This document shows, in pieces, positions 55,122 through 64,000 of a DNA stretch of 64,000 nucleotides (position 1 is the first letter of the stretch; the number at the start of each line of letters is the position of its first letter). The stretch is from UBA5109 sp963975155. Its GTDB lineage: Bacteria > Pseudomonadota > Gammaproteobacteria > Pseudomonadales > Pseudohongiellaceae. Both the position numbers and the translations under genes were made by a program. The notes under the pieces were generated by a model. The model was not told the DNA's origin, ran no database searches, and saw only the letters and a list, made by a program, of their open reading frames with translations. The stretch spans positions 260,195-324,194 of the forward strand of contig CAXBFG010000004.1 in NCBI GenBank assembly GCA_963975155.1. The letters are read 5' to 3'.

Positions 55122-58100
55122 TTAAGCAGCACGTGCACGTCTTACCACGACGGGCACAATGACTGCCCGGCTTTGCGCACCATTATTGCCCGGCACTGTT
55201 ACAGCCACTAGATAGACGCCCGGCGGAGTGGCTGGGGGCACGTTGACATTAATTGAAAGCGAACCATTAGCATTGAGGCTTAGCTGGGGCTGTGGTGTTG
55301 GTATGTCAGCACTGCCATTGGCAGGCATCATTACCGCAGACGCCTGAGAGAGGTCAAATGATGTCCAGGGCGCTTGACTGAGACTAGGTACAGTTATCGG
55401 TATAGCTTCCCCCGGATTCGGCGTCGGATTAGTGGTCCTCCCTGATACTTGGCTTGGTGGTGGCTGGGTAACCTGTTCTGTAACCTGTTCTAGATTAGTT
55501 CCCTGATTATTTTGTCCAGATTGCTCGCCCTGATTGTTATTCGGACTGGTCACGCTATTCACTTTACTCTGGATCTGTAGTTGCGGCCGGGTAGGCGTTG
55601 ACGCTGCGGTGATTGTCGCTCTGACAGAACCACCTTCCAGGGTATAGTTGCCATTAGACAGGCTCAGGGTGCTGGTGACAAAGCTGCTGTAATTTCCTTC
55701 CGCCGCACTGCTGACCGTGGCTGAACCGCTGCTGACACTGACAGTATCACTACCGACGATGTCGTTTGCGTTCAGTTGGAAGCCGCTATTGAAGATAGCC
55801 GTACCGTTATTGGCGCGACTGACTGTCAGACCGATAGACTTCGGATTGATAAGCGCATTCACGCTTCCACCCGTCAGAGTGTAATTGCCATTCGAAAGAA
55901 TCAGCGAACTACTGACAAAACTGTTATAAGTCCCTGCGTTCGCACTACTGACAGTGGCCGTGCCACTTATTGCAACAGTGTCGTTACCAACTAGATCGCC
56001 GGTATTTGCGCTAAAACCACTATTGAAATTAACCGAACCATCGTAAACCCTGCTGACCGTCACACCGAGCGGTTTTGCTGTGATTTCTGCGTTAACCGTG
56101 CCGCCGGTCAGGGTGTAGTTACTATTGGACAGACTCAGGGAGTTTGAGGCAAAGCTGGTAAAGGCCCCAATATTCGCACTGCTGACAGTCGCCGAGCCAC
56201 CACTGACCGCAACAGAATCACTACCGATGATATCGTTGCTGTCCAGCATAAAGCCGCTAGCGAAACTGGCAGCTCCGTTATAGATTCTGCTTACTGACAG
56301 ATCAATGACTTTAGGGTTAATCAGGGCATTTACTGCGCCGCCTGACAGTGTGTAGTTACTGTCAGACAGGGTCAGTGAATTTGTCGCAAAACTTGTATAG
56401 GTGCCTGCGTTGGCACTGCTGACTGTGGCTGATCCACCGTTGACTGTCACTGAATCACCGCCAATAAAGTCGTTGCTGTCCAGCATAAAACCGCCAGTGA
56501 AACTGGCAGCCCCGTTATAGGTTCTGCTTACTGAAATATCGACGGCTTTCGGGTTGATCACCGCCGACACGGCGCCGCCTGTCAGTGTATAGTTGCCGCT
56601 ATCTGCGCCACCCAGGAGCAGCGAGCTACTGGCAAAGCTGGTGTAAGTTCCAGCATTAGCACTGCTGACCGTAGCCGAACCACTGATATTAACAGTGTCT
56701 CCGCCTAGTATGTCGGACAGATTAAACCCGGTGTTAAAAGTAACTGTGCCGTCATAGATTTTGGCAACAGACACATCTAGGGTGACGATGGAGGGGTTAA
56801 TCACCGCATCCACAGCACCGCCAGTCAGGGTATAGTTGCTGTTTGATAAGCTCAGTGTACTACTTGCAAAGCTGTTATACGTCGCAGCGTTGGGGCTGCT
56901 GACCGTGGCCGTACCGCCACTGACAGTGACTGAATCACCGCCAACTATATCTGCCGCATCCAGTACAAATCCACTGCTAAAAGTTGCCGTCCCATCATAG
57001 GTTTTGCTGACTGACAAATCGATGGCCTTCGGATTAATGGTCAGGACACCGTCACTCTTAACAAAACGGTATCCGAGCTGATCAGTCGGACTGGTCAGGA
57101 TCAGGTCATTGGCCTGCAGGGTATAGGTGCCGGCATTCATTGCTGTCGCCGTCGGCGCTGCTGAAGCAGTGCCACTGTAGTCCGCGCCTGTGGCCGTACC
57201 ATCATAAACCGTGGCTGTTGTGCTGGTTACAGTGGAGCCATCGTAGGTAAGCGTGGTGTTATCGGCATAGAGAAAAATCGGTTGCAGATGGGAAGTCAGC
57301 AAAGGTGTGCTTTCTCCTTCACGAATCAGCCAGGTCTGGCCACCGTCAAAATCGAAATTGGTCCAGCTGCTCTTCGCGGTTGAATTCGCCACGCTAATAC
57401 GACTGGAGCTGTTAAAACCGTCCGCAGCACTGCTGCTGCCCACATCATCGCTGATCCAGTATGTATCAAACAATAATGGCTGAGTGAAGGGATTAAATAG
57501 CTCACCGATGACACTACCAACATTGCCTGAGCCAGTGACACTGCCACTGGCATAGGAGCTGCCGACAGAACCTAATGTAGTACCAACCAGCCCGCCAACA
57601 CTACCAATACCGGTGACATTACCGGTAGCATAGGTATTACCAATTGATCCGTCATTGAATCCCACCAGACCACCAATACCGCCGTTCGTCATGCCCCCTG
57701 TTCCCTGGCTGCCGGTGGTCGCGCTAACAGTAGCAGTACTGAATACATTGCCCATTGGGCCACTGTTACTGCCTACGAGTCCGCCAATGGCATAAACGTC
57801 ATCATCAAAGGTGGTGCCGTCAATATCGCTGCCGGTAACTGTCCCTGTTGAATACACATTCAATATACCGCCACCGTTGGAACCAACTAGGGCGCCTACA
57901 TGGGCAAGCCCCGCCACATTGGCATTAATGAGGCCAACATTCTGGATATTACTGGCATTGCTGGTAGCACCAAACAGCCCCACATATTGCTCATTGGCCG
58001 TATTGCTAATACTGATATTGCTGATGGTATGGCCGAAACCTTCAAAATAACCATCAAAGGTAGAGCCAAAGCCAATGGAACCAATCGGTGTCCAGCCACC

Positions 58101-59810
58101 GGTGGCATCTATATCGCTGCCTAAGGCATAGCGCACAGTGTTATCACCGGTCGTCATACTGCTCAGGCCAGCTTTATCAGTAATCACGGTATAGTCATCA
58201 ACCCACGGAGCATCCAAACCGACGCCATCAGTGCGCCCGGTATAAACGGAAAAATTCTGCCCGGACGCCAGCGTAACCGGGGCTGAGACACTATAAATAC
58301 CAAAGGGGAAATTACTGAAATAATCACTTTGGGCAAGTTCCAGCACCAGTTTGCCGGTACCAGTACCCGGGCCGCCGCCGTTATCCGTGGCATCCATTGG
58401 TGCATTAATATACACATCCCGCCAGGCACTTAAGGTCAGGGTATTACCGCTGCCCCAGGTCACCGCGTCGTTAACGAAAATGTCACCGTTACCGCTGCTG
58501 TCACCAGTGCCGCAAGTGGTATCGCTGCAGCTGACGCTGCTGTCCGTTGTCTGGATAGTAACGTTGTTGCTGGCCAGCGCAGCCGACAAAGTGCTGCCCG
58601 TCATGTCGCCATTAACCGCGGCAATTGTGAAATCGTAGGGGTCAAGCAGCCAGTTACCCTGGCGACCGTTTAACGCCCCTGTATCAATTTGTGTGGAGTC
58701 AGCAATATTCAGCCGCGTGGCACTGGTTTCAATAAAACCGCCGTCACCACTGAAATTACCACCCCGGGCACTGATACTGCCACTGATGGTCGTAAAGCTG
58801 TTTGGATTCTCCAGATCAGCAATCAGGCGCACATCGCCGCCATTGCCCGTGTTGCCGGCATCGGCATTGACCATACCACTTTGCTCGATTGTACTACTCG
58901 CAACCAGTCGTATAACACCGCCCTCTGACAGAATGCCAGTGGCAGCAATAGTCCCTGTATTAACAGTTTTCCCCAGCATTTCGTAAGCGGACTGTGCCGT
59001 CATAATGACCTTGCCATCCTGCGCCTGGATCAGGTGCCGGTTCTCAACCAGGGTGTCGATACTGGCTTTTTCAACAGCAACGCTGAGCATCTCACTGCCA
59101 GCAAGTTTGAGTGTGACTGCATCACCGGCAGCAAGTACAGAAGTCCCCTGCTCGGTGACGATGACGCCGGTATTCAATACAGTCGGAGCCAGCAACGCCA
59201 CATAACCTGCCTGTATATCACCATTATTCACAACACCTGCAGTCGTGCCCTCGCGCTGAAAGTTGAGGTTTCCTGCAAGAAAATTCTCATCCGACAGGTT
59301 CAAGGTTGAACTGACGAGCCCGGCTACATCGACATGAGAGCCAGCGCCAAAAACCACACCATTCGGATTGATTAGAAAAACCTGGCCATTGGCCGTCAGG
59401 GAGCCGTAAATGGATGATGAATCGCCACCGACAACCCGGTTCAGGGCAATAGCACTTTCGCCGGGTTGATTGAAATGCACACTGGCCTCAGTACCAATAT
59501 TGAAATCTGTCCAGTTCAGGATGGCGCGCTCACTACTCTGGTTTACCGTCATCGCCGCTCCGGCCTGACTGATACTTGTCTGACCGGCAACCAGCTGACC
59601 TCCACCCGGTAACTGTCCAGGTGAAATTTCCTGGGCCAATGAAACTGAGCTAAATGTCAGCATCGTCGTTGCCAGACTGGTCAGCACAGGTCGCACTGGC
59701 GAGCAAAAACGTTTGGCCCGAAGAGCCTGGTTAACAGCTAGTGAGATAAGTTTCTGTTTGCCAAGTGAGTTGCGATTTGTATTTTTCATGGAAGCTCTCA
59801 GGGGACTCAT
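55122..59810 (-). CDS. TpsA two-partner secretion exoprotein with MBG repeats
   Basis: A large secreted adhesin (about 1562 residues). A long signal region (~1-60, VLTSLATTMLTFSSVSLAQE) is followed by the TPS/filamentous haemagglutinin N-terminal domain (~60-190, ILNWTDFNIGTEASVHFNQPG, VFLINPNGVVFGAG). Then come a beta-helical region, GLUG-type repeats (~600-770, GGLVGFNDGSIGNTYATGNVTG), one MBG_2-like domain (LTYDGSTVTSTTATVYDGT), and six MBG/YDG-type repeats of about 79 residues (~925-1402, each opening with SVSKTYDGTATFSSGF-like sequence and closing SNYTLTGGAVNA.INPK). A Gln/Asn/Pro-rich linker and a beta-rich C-terminal domain end it. Its ATG at 59810 overlaps the TAA of the TpsB gene (TAATG); starts at 59789 and 59837 are possible. 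Likely function: surface attachment or biofilm. Confidence 0.92.
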   Translation of the reverse strand: MSPLRASMKNTNRNSLGKQKLISLAVNQALRAKRFCSPVRPVLTSLATTMLTFSSVSLAQEISPGQLPGGGQLVAGQTSISQAGAAMTVNQSSERAILNWTDFNIGTEASVHFNQPGESAIALNRVVGGDSSSIYGSLTANGQVFLINPNGVVFGAGSHVDVAGLVSSTLNLSDENFLAGNLNFQREGTTAGVVNNGDIQAGYVALLAPTVLNTGVIVTEQGTSVLAAGDAVTLKLAGSEMLSVAVEKASIDTLVENRHLIQAQDGKVIMTAQSAYEMLGKTVNTGTIAATGILSEGGVIRLVASSTIEQSGMVNADAGNTGNGGDVRLIADLENPNSFTTISGSISARGGNFSGDGGFIETSATRLNIADSTQIDTGALNGRQGNWLLDPYDFTIAAVNGDMTGSTLSAALASNNVTIQTTDSSVSCSDTTCGTGDSSGNGDIFVNDAVTWGSGNTLTLSAWRDVYINAPMDATDNGGGPGTGTGKLVLELAQSDYFSNFPFGIYSVSAPVTLASGQNFSVYTGRTDGVGLDAPWVDDYTVITDKAGLSSMTTGDNTVRYALGSDIDATGGWTPIGSIGFGSTFDGYFEGFGHTISNISISNTANEQYVGLFGATSNASNIQNVGLINANVAGLAHVGALVGSNGGGILNVYSTGTVTGSDIDGTTFDDDVYAIGGLVGSNSGPMGNVFSTATVSATTGSQGTGGMTNGGIGGLVGFNDGSIGNTYATGNVTGIGSVGGLVGTTLGSVGSSYASGSVTGSGNVGSVIGELFNPFTQPLLFDTYWISDDVGSSSAADGFNSSSRISVANSTAKSSWTNFDFDGGQTWLIREGESTPLLTSHLQPIFLYADNTTLTYDGSTVTSTTATVYDGTATGADYSGTASAAPTATAMNAGTYTLQANDLILTSPTDQLGYRFVKSDGVLTINPKAIDLSVSKTYDGTATFSSGFVLDAADIVGGDSVTVSGGTATVSSPNAATYNSFASSTLSLSNSNYTLTGGAVDAVINPSIVTLDVSVAKIYDGTVTFNTGFNLSDILGGDTVNISGSATVSSANAGTYTSFASSSLLLGGADSGNYTLTGGAVSAVINPKAVDISVSRTYNGAASFTGGFMLDSNDFIGGDSVTVNGGSATVSSANAGTYTSFATNSLTLSDSNYTLSGGAVNALINPKVIDLSVSRIYNGAASFASGFMLDSNDIIGSDSVAVSGGSATVSSANIGAFTSFASNSLSLSNSNYTLTGGTVNAEITAKPLGVTVSRVYDGSVNFNSGFSANTGDLVGNDTVAISGTATVSSANAGTYNSFVSSSLILSNGNYTLTGGSVNALINPKSIGLTVSRANNGTAIFNSGFQLNANDIVGSDTVSVSSGSATVSSAAEGNYSSFVTSTLSLSNGNYTLEGGSVRATITAASTPTRPQLQIQSKVNSVTSPNNNQGEQSGQNNQGTNLEQVTEQVTQPPPSQVSGRTTNPTPNPGEAIPITVPSLSQAPWTSFDLSQASAVMMPANGSADIPTPQPQLSLNANGSLSINVNVPPATPPGVYLVAVTVPGNNGAQSRAVIVPVVVRRARAA
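55604..57036 (-). repeat. Six MBG/YDG-type repeats within TpsA gene
   Basis: Six in-frame units of about 237 bases (79 residues). Units 3 and 4 keep long stretches of near-identical DNA (for example 56233-56301 against 56470-56538, offset 237), the mark of a recent duplication. The other units are similar mainly at protein level. Confidence 0.88.
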
Positions 59811-61522
59811 TAAAATTGTGCACTCAGGTTGAACCATAGGTACGCGCCATTTTCTCGACCATCAATATTGGCATCGTTGCTATCTCGGCCAGGGTTCCCA
59901 GACACAGGTACAGCGACACTGGCGGAAAGGAGCGTAGATTCAAGCAACCGCCAATCTATAGCAATACCCATTCCTGAAAGCGAGTAGCGGTTTTTCAGGT
60001 CTGGTGCGCCTAGATTCCACCCTGTCCAGATACTGTGATGCTGTTTGACAGAGCCGTGATCGTAGAATACTGTTGCTGACAGCTTTTCACTGAAACTGCG
60101 TCGCAGATTAAGATTCAGCATCACCCCTTCATCGCCCTGTGCTTCACCGACTGGATAAGCACGCACCCCCAAGGGGCCACCCAGAATCATTCGCTCGGTA
60201 GATTCGAGATTCATGTCAGCAAACTGTCCCCGCAAGATAAGTGTATAGTCCCAGAGCTGACTGAGCTGTGCACGGTTACGAATGTCATAACTGAGTTTGT
60301 TATAGGAACCATTTACCTGCCGGGTCAGGTTGTCTATCAGCAAAGCACCGGCATTTTGCTGATCACTTTCACCACTTGTCAGTCTGCTTGAAAAAGATGT
60401 CAGGGTTCCCAGTGGGCCAATAGGGTGTCGCAAATAACCATTGATCCCAAAATTTGTTGCAGTGACTTCACGATCTCCGACTTCACCCAGAACAGAGCCG
60501 TCCACCAATTGGCGCTGGGTATAACTGCCAAATACGTTAAGGCCAAGCGCAACTCGACGTACCAGAGGATAGGTAGCATTAACTTCATAAGTACTTGCGT
60601 AGCCTTGAAGCTGCAGTGCTGTCAGTTCATCTTCTGTTATTTCATAATCAAGGTATGAGGTAGCGACTCCAATACGCAGACCCCTGTTGCCAATAGCCAG
60701 GCTGTAATCCAGACGTCCAAAAGTAGAGCCTTCTGAAGCATTGAGCAGTAATGAAAGTGCGTCAAAGTTCCCGGTCGGGTTATTCAAACTGACCAGTCCT
60801 AAAACTTGGGGGCCACCACTACCGTGTGGGCCCTCATTATTAGTTGAGACGCCCCCATTGATAAAAGGCTCGTCATCTGCCCCAACAAGCAGCCCTACTT
60901 CCCTTTCAAGGTCTCCTGTTTGCAAGGTTGTATTTACTGACACGCCGGGCTGCTCATTCAACAAAGCCATGGCTTCGTCCAGCCGTGTTAGTGACAGGGG
61001 TTCTCCTGCTGCCAGACGCTGGTTTACAAATTCTGTGACGCGTGCACTGTCAACTCGCTGACCCTGGTTTTCTATTTGAAGATTTCCACGTATTCCTTCA
61101 AGGACCCTGAGTTCAACTATGCCGCTACTGATTTCCTGTTCCGGCACCAATACCTGTGCCACATAACCCTCTTGGTAGTAATAGCCTGTCAGGACCGATG
61201 CAACAGCTTCCAAAAAAGCGAAATTTACTTCTTCCCCTATAAATAAACTAACTTGAGTAAGCAATTCCGCTTCCGGAATCAAGTTTTCTCCTTCAATTAT
61301 GAAACCATTCAATTGAAAGCTGGGGCCTGAATCAAAGTCACCCTCGAACTCAACAACAGGGCTGGAAGGCTGGACGGGAGAAGGGATATTTTCCGGAGGT
61401 GCAGGTTGCTGGTTCAGGATACTTCCAGCATCAGGGTTGGGTTGCGCATTAGCCGCTATGGTGACAAAAAAAAGAAATATGCAGCTCACATTAAGCAGGG
61501 CTATTCGCAAAGATGCCTTCAC
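59810..61522 (-). CDS. TpsB (ShlB/FhaC/HecB-type) outer-membrane secretion pore
   Basis: A transporter of about 570 residues that exports the adjacent TpsA. Signal peptide to about residue 25 (FFVTIAANA), a Pro-rich linker (~28-50), POTRA domains (FQLNGFIIEGENLIPEAEL ..., GYYYQEGYVAQVLVPEQEISSGIVELRVLEG) and an Omp85-type barrel with the conserved L6 motif GPLGVRAYPVGEAQGDEG and a C-terminal WFNLSAQF. The start is the GTG at 61522, seven bases after a perfect GGAGG; a TTG at 61543 would add seven residues but lies ahead of that site and is rejected. Stop overlaps the TpsA start. It has its own promoter region with the hairpin array upstream. Confidence 0.93.
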   Translation of the reverse strand: MKASLRIALLNVSCIFLFFVTIAANAQPNPDAGSILNQQPAPPENIPSPVQPSSPVVEFEGDFDSGPSFQLNGFIIEGENLIPEAELLTQVSLFIGEEVNFAFLEAVASVLTGYYYQEGYVAQVLVPEQEISSGIVELRVLEGIRGNLQIENQGQRVDSARVTEFVNQRLAAGEPLSLTRLDEAMALLNEQPGVSVNTTLQTGDLEREVGLLVGADDEPFINGGVSTNNEGPHGSGGPQVLGLVSLNNPTGNFDALSLLLNASEGSTFGRLDYSLAIGNRGLRIGVATSYLDYEITEDELTALQLQGYASTYEVNATYPLVRRVALGLNVFGSYTQRQLVDGSVLGEVGDREVTATNFGINGYLRHPIGPLGTLTSFSSRLTSGESDQQNAGALLIDNLTRQVNGSYNKLSYDIRNRAQLSQLWDYTLILRGQFADMNLESTERMILGGPLGVRAYPVGEAQGDEGVMLNLNLRRSFSEKLSATVFYDHGSVKQHHSIWTGWNLGAPDLKNRYSLSGMGIAIDWRLLESTLLSASVAVPVSGNPGRDSNDANIDGRENGAYLWFNLSAQF

Positions 61523-62082
61523 ACGGCGTCCTCCATGTAACAATTATTTGGGGAGTATTTTAAAAAAAGGAGATTCTGTCAGATCAACTCGAGACGCATG
61601 GTATCACTCTATTATTAGTTTGGAAATATAATAATTTGATCTGCTAAAAATTTTTAAAAATTTCGATTCAACTAAAAATACCGGCAAGATTTAAACTAAA
61701 AAATACGTTAACTATGGAGTTTGAATTGAGCCTACTACGAGACTGACGATGACTGCGTACCGGCCCGCCATCCTAGATGGCGGTCGTTCGGCCAACATGA
61801 AGCTTCGCTTCATGAAATACGTTGCCTCACCCTACTCCACATGGGAACCCATGTGAGAAAAACCAGAACATCTAACAATGCTGTATCAGCATTGACCTGT
61901 TCTTCATTAGCTTCCAAATTACTAACTGAATGACATAGACTGTTCATATGTTGATAAGCGATTCATATATATGCTTTATAAAATAGTATACTGGCACCGA
62001 TCCAGCCAAGATCATTGCGTTTCCGGATAATTAAAAAAGCCAGACAGGCTATTAGCTATGACATGCAAAAGCAGGGAAGTTT
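61523..62082. other. Divergent intergenic region with hairpin array
   Basis: About 560 bases between the divergent TpsB and diguanylate cyclase genes. Four hairpins occupy 61765-61903; the remainder is AT rich. A TTGATA hexamer at 61951 followed by TTATAA near 61976 is a weak candidate promoter toward the cyclase gene. Confidence 0.4.
61765..61903. repeat. Array of four consecutive perfect hairpins
   Basis: Four independent perfect 8-base inverted repeats in 140 bases: CCGCCATC/GATGGCGG (61765-61783, 3-base loop), CATGAAGC/GCTTCATG (61796-61814, 3-base loop), CACATGGG/CCCATGTG (61838-61855, 2-base loop) and CAATGCTG/CAGCATTG (61876-61894, 3-base loop). The last is also bracketed by AGAACA/TGTTCT (61865-61870 and 61898-61903). 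The arms are unrelated to each other. This looks like a multi-hairpin intergenic repeat or a structured RNA; no T-runs, so not simple terminators. Confidence 0.8.
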
Positions 62083-63306
62083 ATGTTTATAGAAATGGAT
62101 ATGCGGACACTATTCATAGTTAATGCGATAGAGACCATGCTTATCGCCTTTGTATTATTTTTTATCTGGAAATGGCAGGAATTCGGCTCTAGCTTGAAAT
62201 ACATTACTATGGCCTATTTCTCGTTAGCAATAGGAGGAATGTTACTTGGATTACGCGATCTAATCCCTGATTTTTTTACCATCATCTTAAGCAATGCCCT
62301 ATATGTTTTATGGATCTTACTAATCTGGAAAGGAATCCGATCTAATCGAAATTTACATTATTCAAACTTTTTTGCCTTCATTGTTCTGCTACTGTTTATT
62401 GTCACGTTTTCATTTTTCACAGTTATTGAGCCGGATACAAAAGTACGTATTATAATTATATCCTTGATGCTTGCTTCAGTATCGTTTGTTGCAGCCAGGG
62501 ATATATTGCATAAAACTCCTGGTAAAAATGTATCCGCTGAGCATTGGTATACCGCATCTGTCTTAACAATTTATTGCTTGTTTTTGTTGCTGAGAATAAT
62601 TGCTACGATTTTTGACAATATAAGTCAGGACTTTATGTCAGCAAACATGATGCAACAATGGTCAGTGCTATTGCTAAATCTAACAGCAATCACATTCTCG
62701 CTCGGTTTCCTCTGGATTTTACATCGTGAAGTTGAAAACCAACTCCATGAAAACACTTTGGCTCTTGCAAAAATCAATGCCGAAATTAATCATTTAAAGG
62801 AGCTGGCGGTCCTGGAATCAATGCACGACCCATTGACCGGCACTGGCAATAGACGCAAATTTGAAGACGACACTTCTCTGAATTTTTCTCCTCATCTAAA
62901 TAGTGAAAAAAGCATATCCTTGGCTTTTTTGGATATAGACCATTTCAAGAAACTTAATGATACATATGGCCACGATGCTGGTGATGAAGTACTGGTGTCG
63001 TTGTCAGCACTTATTAACCAAAATATTCGAAAATTTGATACGGTGTACCGTTTTGGCGGAGAAGAATTTGTGATCCTGATGCCTGAAACTGATATCCGTA
63101 TAGCCACTGAAATATCTGAAAGATTAAGAAAACTGATAGAAAATAACATCAAAATAGATGGAAAACCCGTGACAGTCAGTATCGGAGTAACCGAGAGCGA
63201 AGAACAGGATACACTTGAAGATATAATAGAACGTGCAGATAAATTAATGTACAAAGCCAAACAGACAAGCCGGAACCTTGTCGTCAGTGATTCCATTTCT
63301 CAATAG
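62083..63306 (+). CDS. Membrane diguanylate cyclase (GGDEF)
   Basis: A 407-residue c-di-GMP synthase. The N-terminal ~215 residues contain six or seven hydrophobic helices (sensor of unknown ligand), then a short coiled coil (ENTLALAKINAEINHLKELA) and a GGDEF domain: DPLTGTGNRRKF (about 249-260), LDIDHFKKLNDTYGHDAGDEVL (metal and substrate binding), and active site YRFGGEEF (~322-329). The inhibitory I-site RKFD lies five residues before GGEEF, so product feedback is expected. GGGAAG precedes the ATG. Divergent from the TpsB gene and convergent with the rRNA operon; it may control biofilm traits such as the TpsA adhesin (inference). Confidence 0.94.
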   Translation: MFIEMDMRTLFIVNAIETMLIAFVLFFIWKWQEFGSSLKYITMAYFSLAIGGMLLGLRDLIPDFFTIILSNALYVLWILLIWKGIRSNRNLHYSNFFAFIVLLLFIVTFSFFTVIEPDTKVRIIIISLMLASVSFVAARDILHKTPGKNVSAEHWYTASVLTIYCLFLLLRIIATIFDNISQDFMSANMMQQWSVLLLNLTAITFSLGFLWILHREVENQLHENTLALAKINAEINHLKELAVLESMHDPLTGTGNRRKFEDDTSLNFSPHLNSEKSISLAFLDIDHFKKLNDTYGHDAGDEVLVSLSALINQNIRKFDTVYRFGGEEFVILMPETDIRIATEISERLRKLIENNIKIDGKPVTVSIGVTESEEQDTLEDIIERADKLMYKAKQTSRNLVVSDSISQ

Positions 63307-63394
63307 ATACATCGTAATGAAATATTCTGGCCTTCACTTTCTTTATCATTGCCTTGATAAATTTGTAATTTCCAATGCCATAAAGCCCTTAAGC

Positions 63395-63427
63395 AAAAAA
63401 AAGGCCCACCCCAATGGGGTGAGCCTT
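63395..63427 (-). terminator. Intrinsic terminator of the rRNA operon
   Basis: Minus-strand hairpin AAGGCTCACCCC / GGGGTGGGCCTT with an ATT-like loop followed by eight T, 12 bases past the 5S 3' end. Also positioned to stop read-through from the convergent cyclase gene in part. Confidence 0.9.
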
Positions 63428-63438
63428 TCTCTATTTAG

Positions 63439-63558
63439 ATGCCTGACAATGTCCTACTCTCACATGGGGAGACCCCACACTACCATCGGCGCTGAGTGGT
63501 TTCACTTCTGAGTTCGGTATGGGATCAGGTGGTTCACACTCGCTATTGTCGTCAGGCA
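63439..63558 (-). rRNA. rrf: 5S ribosomal RNA
   Basis: About 120 bases read on the minus strand. The two ends pair (TGCCTGAC at the 5' end, GTCAGGCA at the 3' end) and the interior has the universal CCGAACTCAGAAGTGAAA loop and the GATGGTAGTGTGGGG segment typical of gammaproteobacterial 5S. It lies about 170 bases downstream of the 23S 3' end. Confidence 0.97.
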
Positions 63559-63730
63559 ATTCTTTTTGTTTTTACCGCCTCATATTATTAATCGAGCGAT
63601 AAAAACCAAATCGTTGACATATCTATCTTATCTATCTTTTCTATCACTGTACAAGTTGTTTTATGTGTAGCCTATTAAGTGTTTGCTACGATCATATTAT
63701 CCGGCTTAATGTTGAAAGCCTGCGATTATA
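63559..63730 (-). other. 23S-5S spacer
   Basis: Non-coding AT-rich spacer within the rRNA operon with short ATCTATCTT-type repeats. No tRNA cloverleaf found in it. Confidence 0.7.

Positions 63731-64000
<270 letters not shown>

Noticed and set aside
61741..61910. Hairpin array considered as tRNA genes or simple terminators
   Set aside because: No cloverleaf, no TTCGANNC T-loop or CCA arrangement, and no T-runs after the stems.
63559..63730. tRNA gene in the 23S-5S spacer
   Set aside because: AT-rich spacer with no acceptor stem or T-loop signature.

Overview
The window looks like the chromosome of a free-living, probably marine, gammaproteobacterium. Evidence: protein families typical of that class (PA2778/PA2779 pair, TIGR02647, NdvB-type GH17-GT2 synthase, YdiJ-like dehydrogenase), abundant TonB, PQQ and two-partner secretion functions, moderate GC, and a gamma-type 5S/23S rRNA end at the right edge. 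There are no transposases, integrases, prophage genes, CRISPR arrays or tRNA genes that I can see. The exact genus cannot be read from the sequence.

Layout. 1-3.0 kb: a minus-strand operon tetR - FAD aromatic monooxygenase - wrbA (partial), preceded by two inverted repeats with the same core that look like TetR operators. 3.3-9.0 kb: a DUF547 secreted protein, then DUF3047, a rhodanese lipoprotein, a PQQ dehydrogenase with an N-terminal cytochrome c domain, and a secreted amidohydrolase. 9.3-10.3 kb: a methyltransferase. 10.3-18.2 kb: a seven-gene minus-strand operon with two MmgE/PrpD proteins, a MatC-like permease, a complete tripartite tricarboxylate transporter (TctC, TctB, TctA) and a short-chain dehydrogenase whose catalytic Ser and Tyr are replaced. 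18.5-29.7 kb: a divergent PCu(A)C-like protein, a TIGR02647 protein, a large lipoprotein with haem site and beta-propeller, DUF3237, a YdiJ-like FAD/Fe-S dehydrogenase, a GntP permease with an alanine/serine-glyoxylate aminotransferase (a plausible 2-hydroxyacid/glyoxylate module), and an M20 peptidase.

30.0-41.2 kb is an envelope-glucan and signalling region. A membrane alkaline-phosphatase-superfamily enzyme overlaps by ATGA an NdvB-like GH17-GT2 glucan synthase; convergent to them lie a REC-EAL regulator and two large hybrid histidine kinases, one of whose Hpt domains has lost its phospho-accepting histidine. 41.7-51.5 kb is a periplasmic oxidation region: a secreted protein with DUF6152, a MetE-type methyltransferase, a second PQQ dehydrogenase with an unusual CX3CH haem site, a tannase-family esterase lipoprotein, and a divergent TonB-dependent receptor. 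51.7-54.6 kb: a 2OG-Fe(II) oxygenase, the PA2778/PA2779 pair and a secreted cupin. 55.1-61.5 kb: a two-partner secretion locus (TpsB then a TpsA adhesin with six MBG-type repeats, coupled by TAATG). 61.5-62.1 kb contains four near-perfect hairpins in a row. The window ends with a membrane diguanylate cyclase convergent with a minus-strand rRNA operon (terminator, 5S, 3' end of 23S).

No single gene block is clearly a new defence or biosynthetic system. The most unusual items are the glucan synthase/modifier pair, the hairpin array, the rRNA-tail-like sequence after the TpsA gene, the catalytically depleted SDR inside the MmgE/PrpD-tripartite transporter operon, the CX3CH PQQ dehydrogenase, and the two-operator arrangement of the TetR gene. 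All functional statements come from reading motifs by eye; no database search was run.
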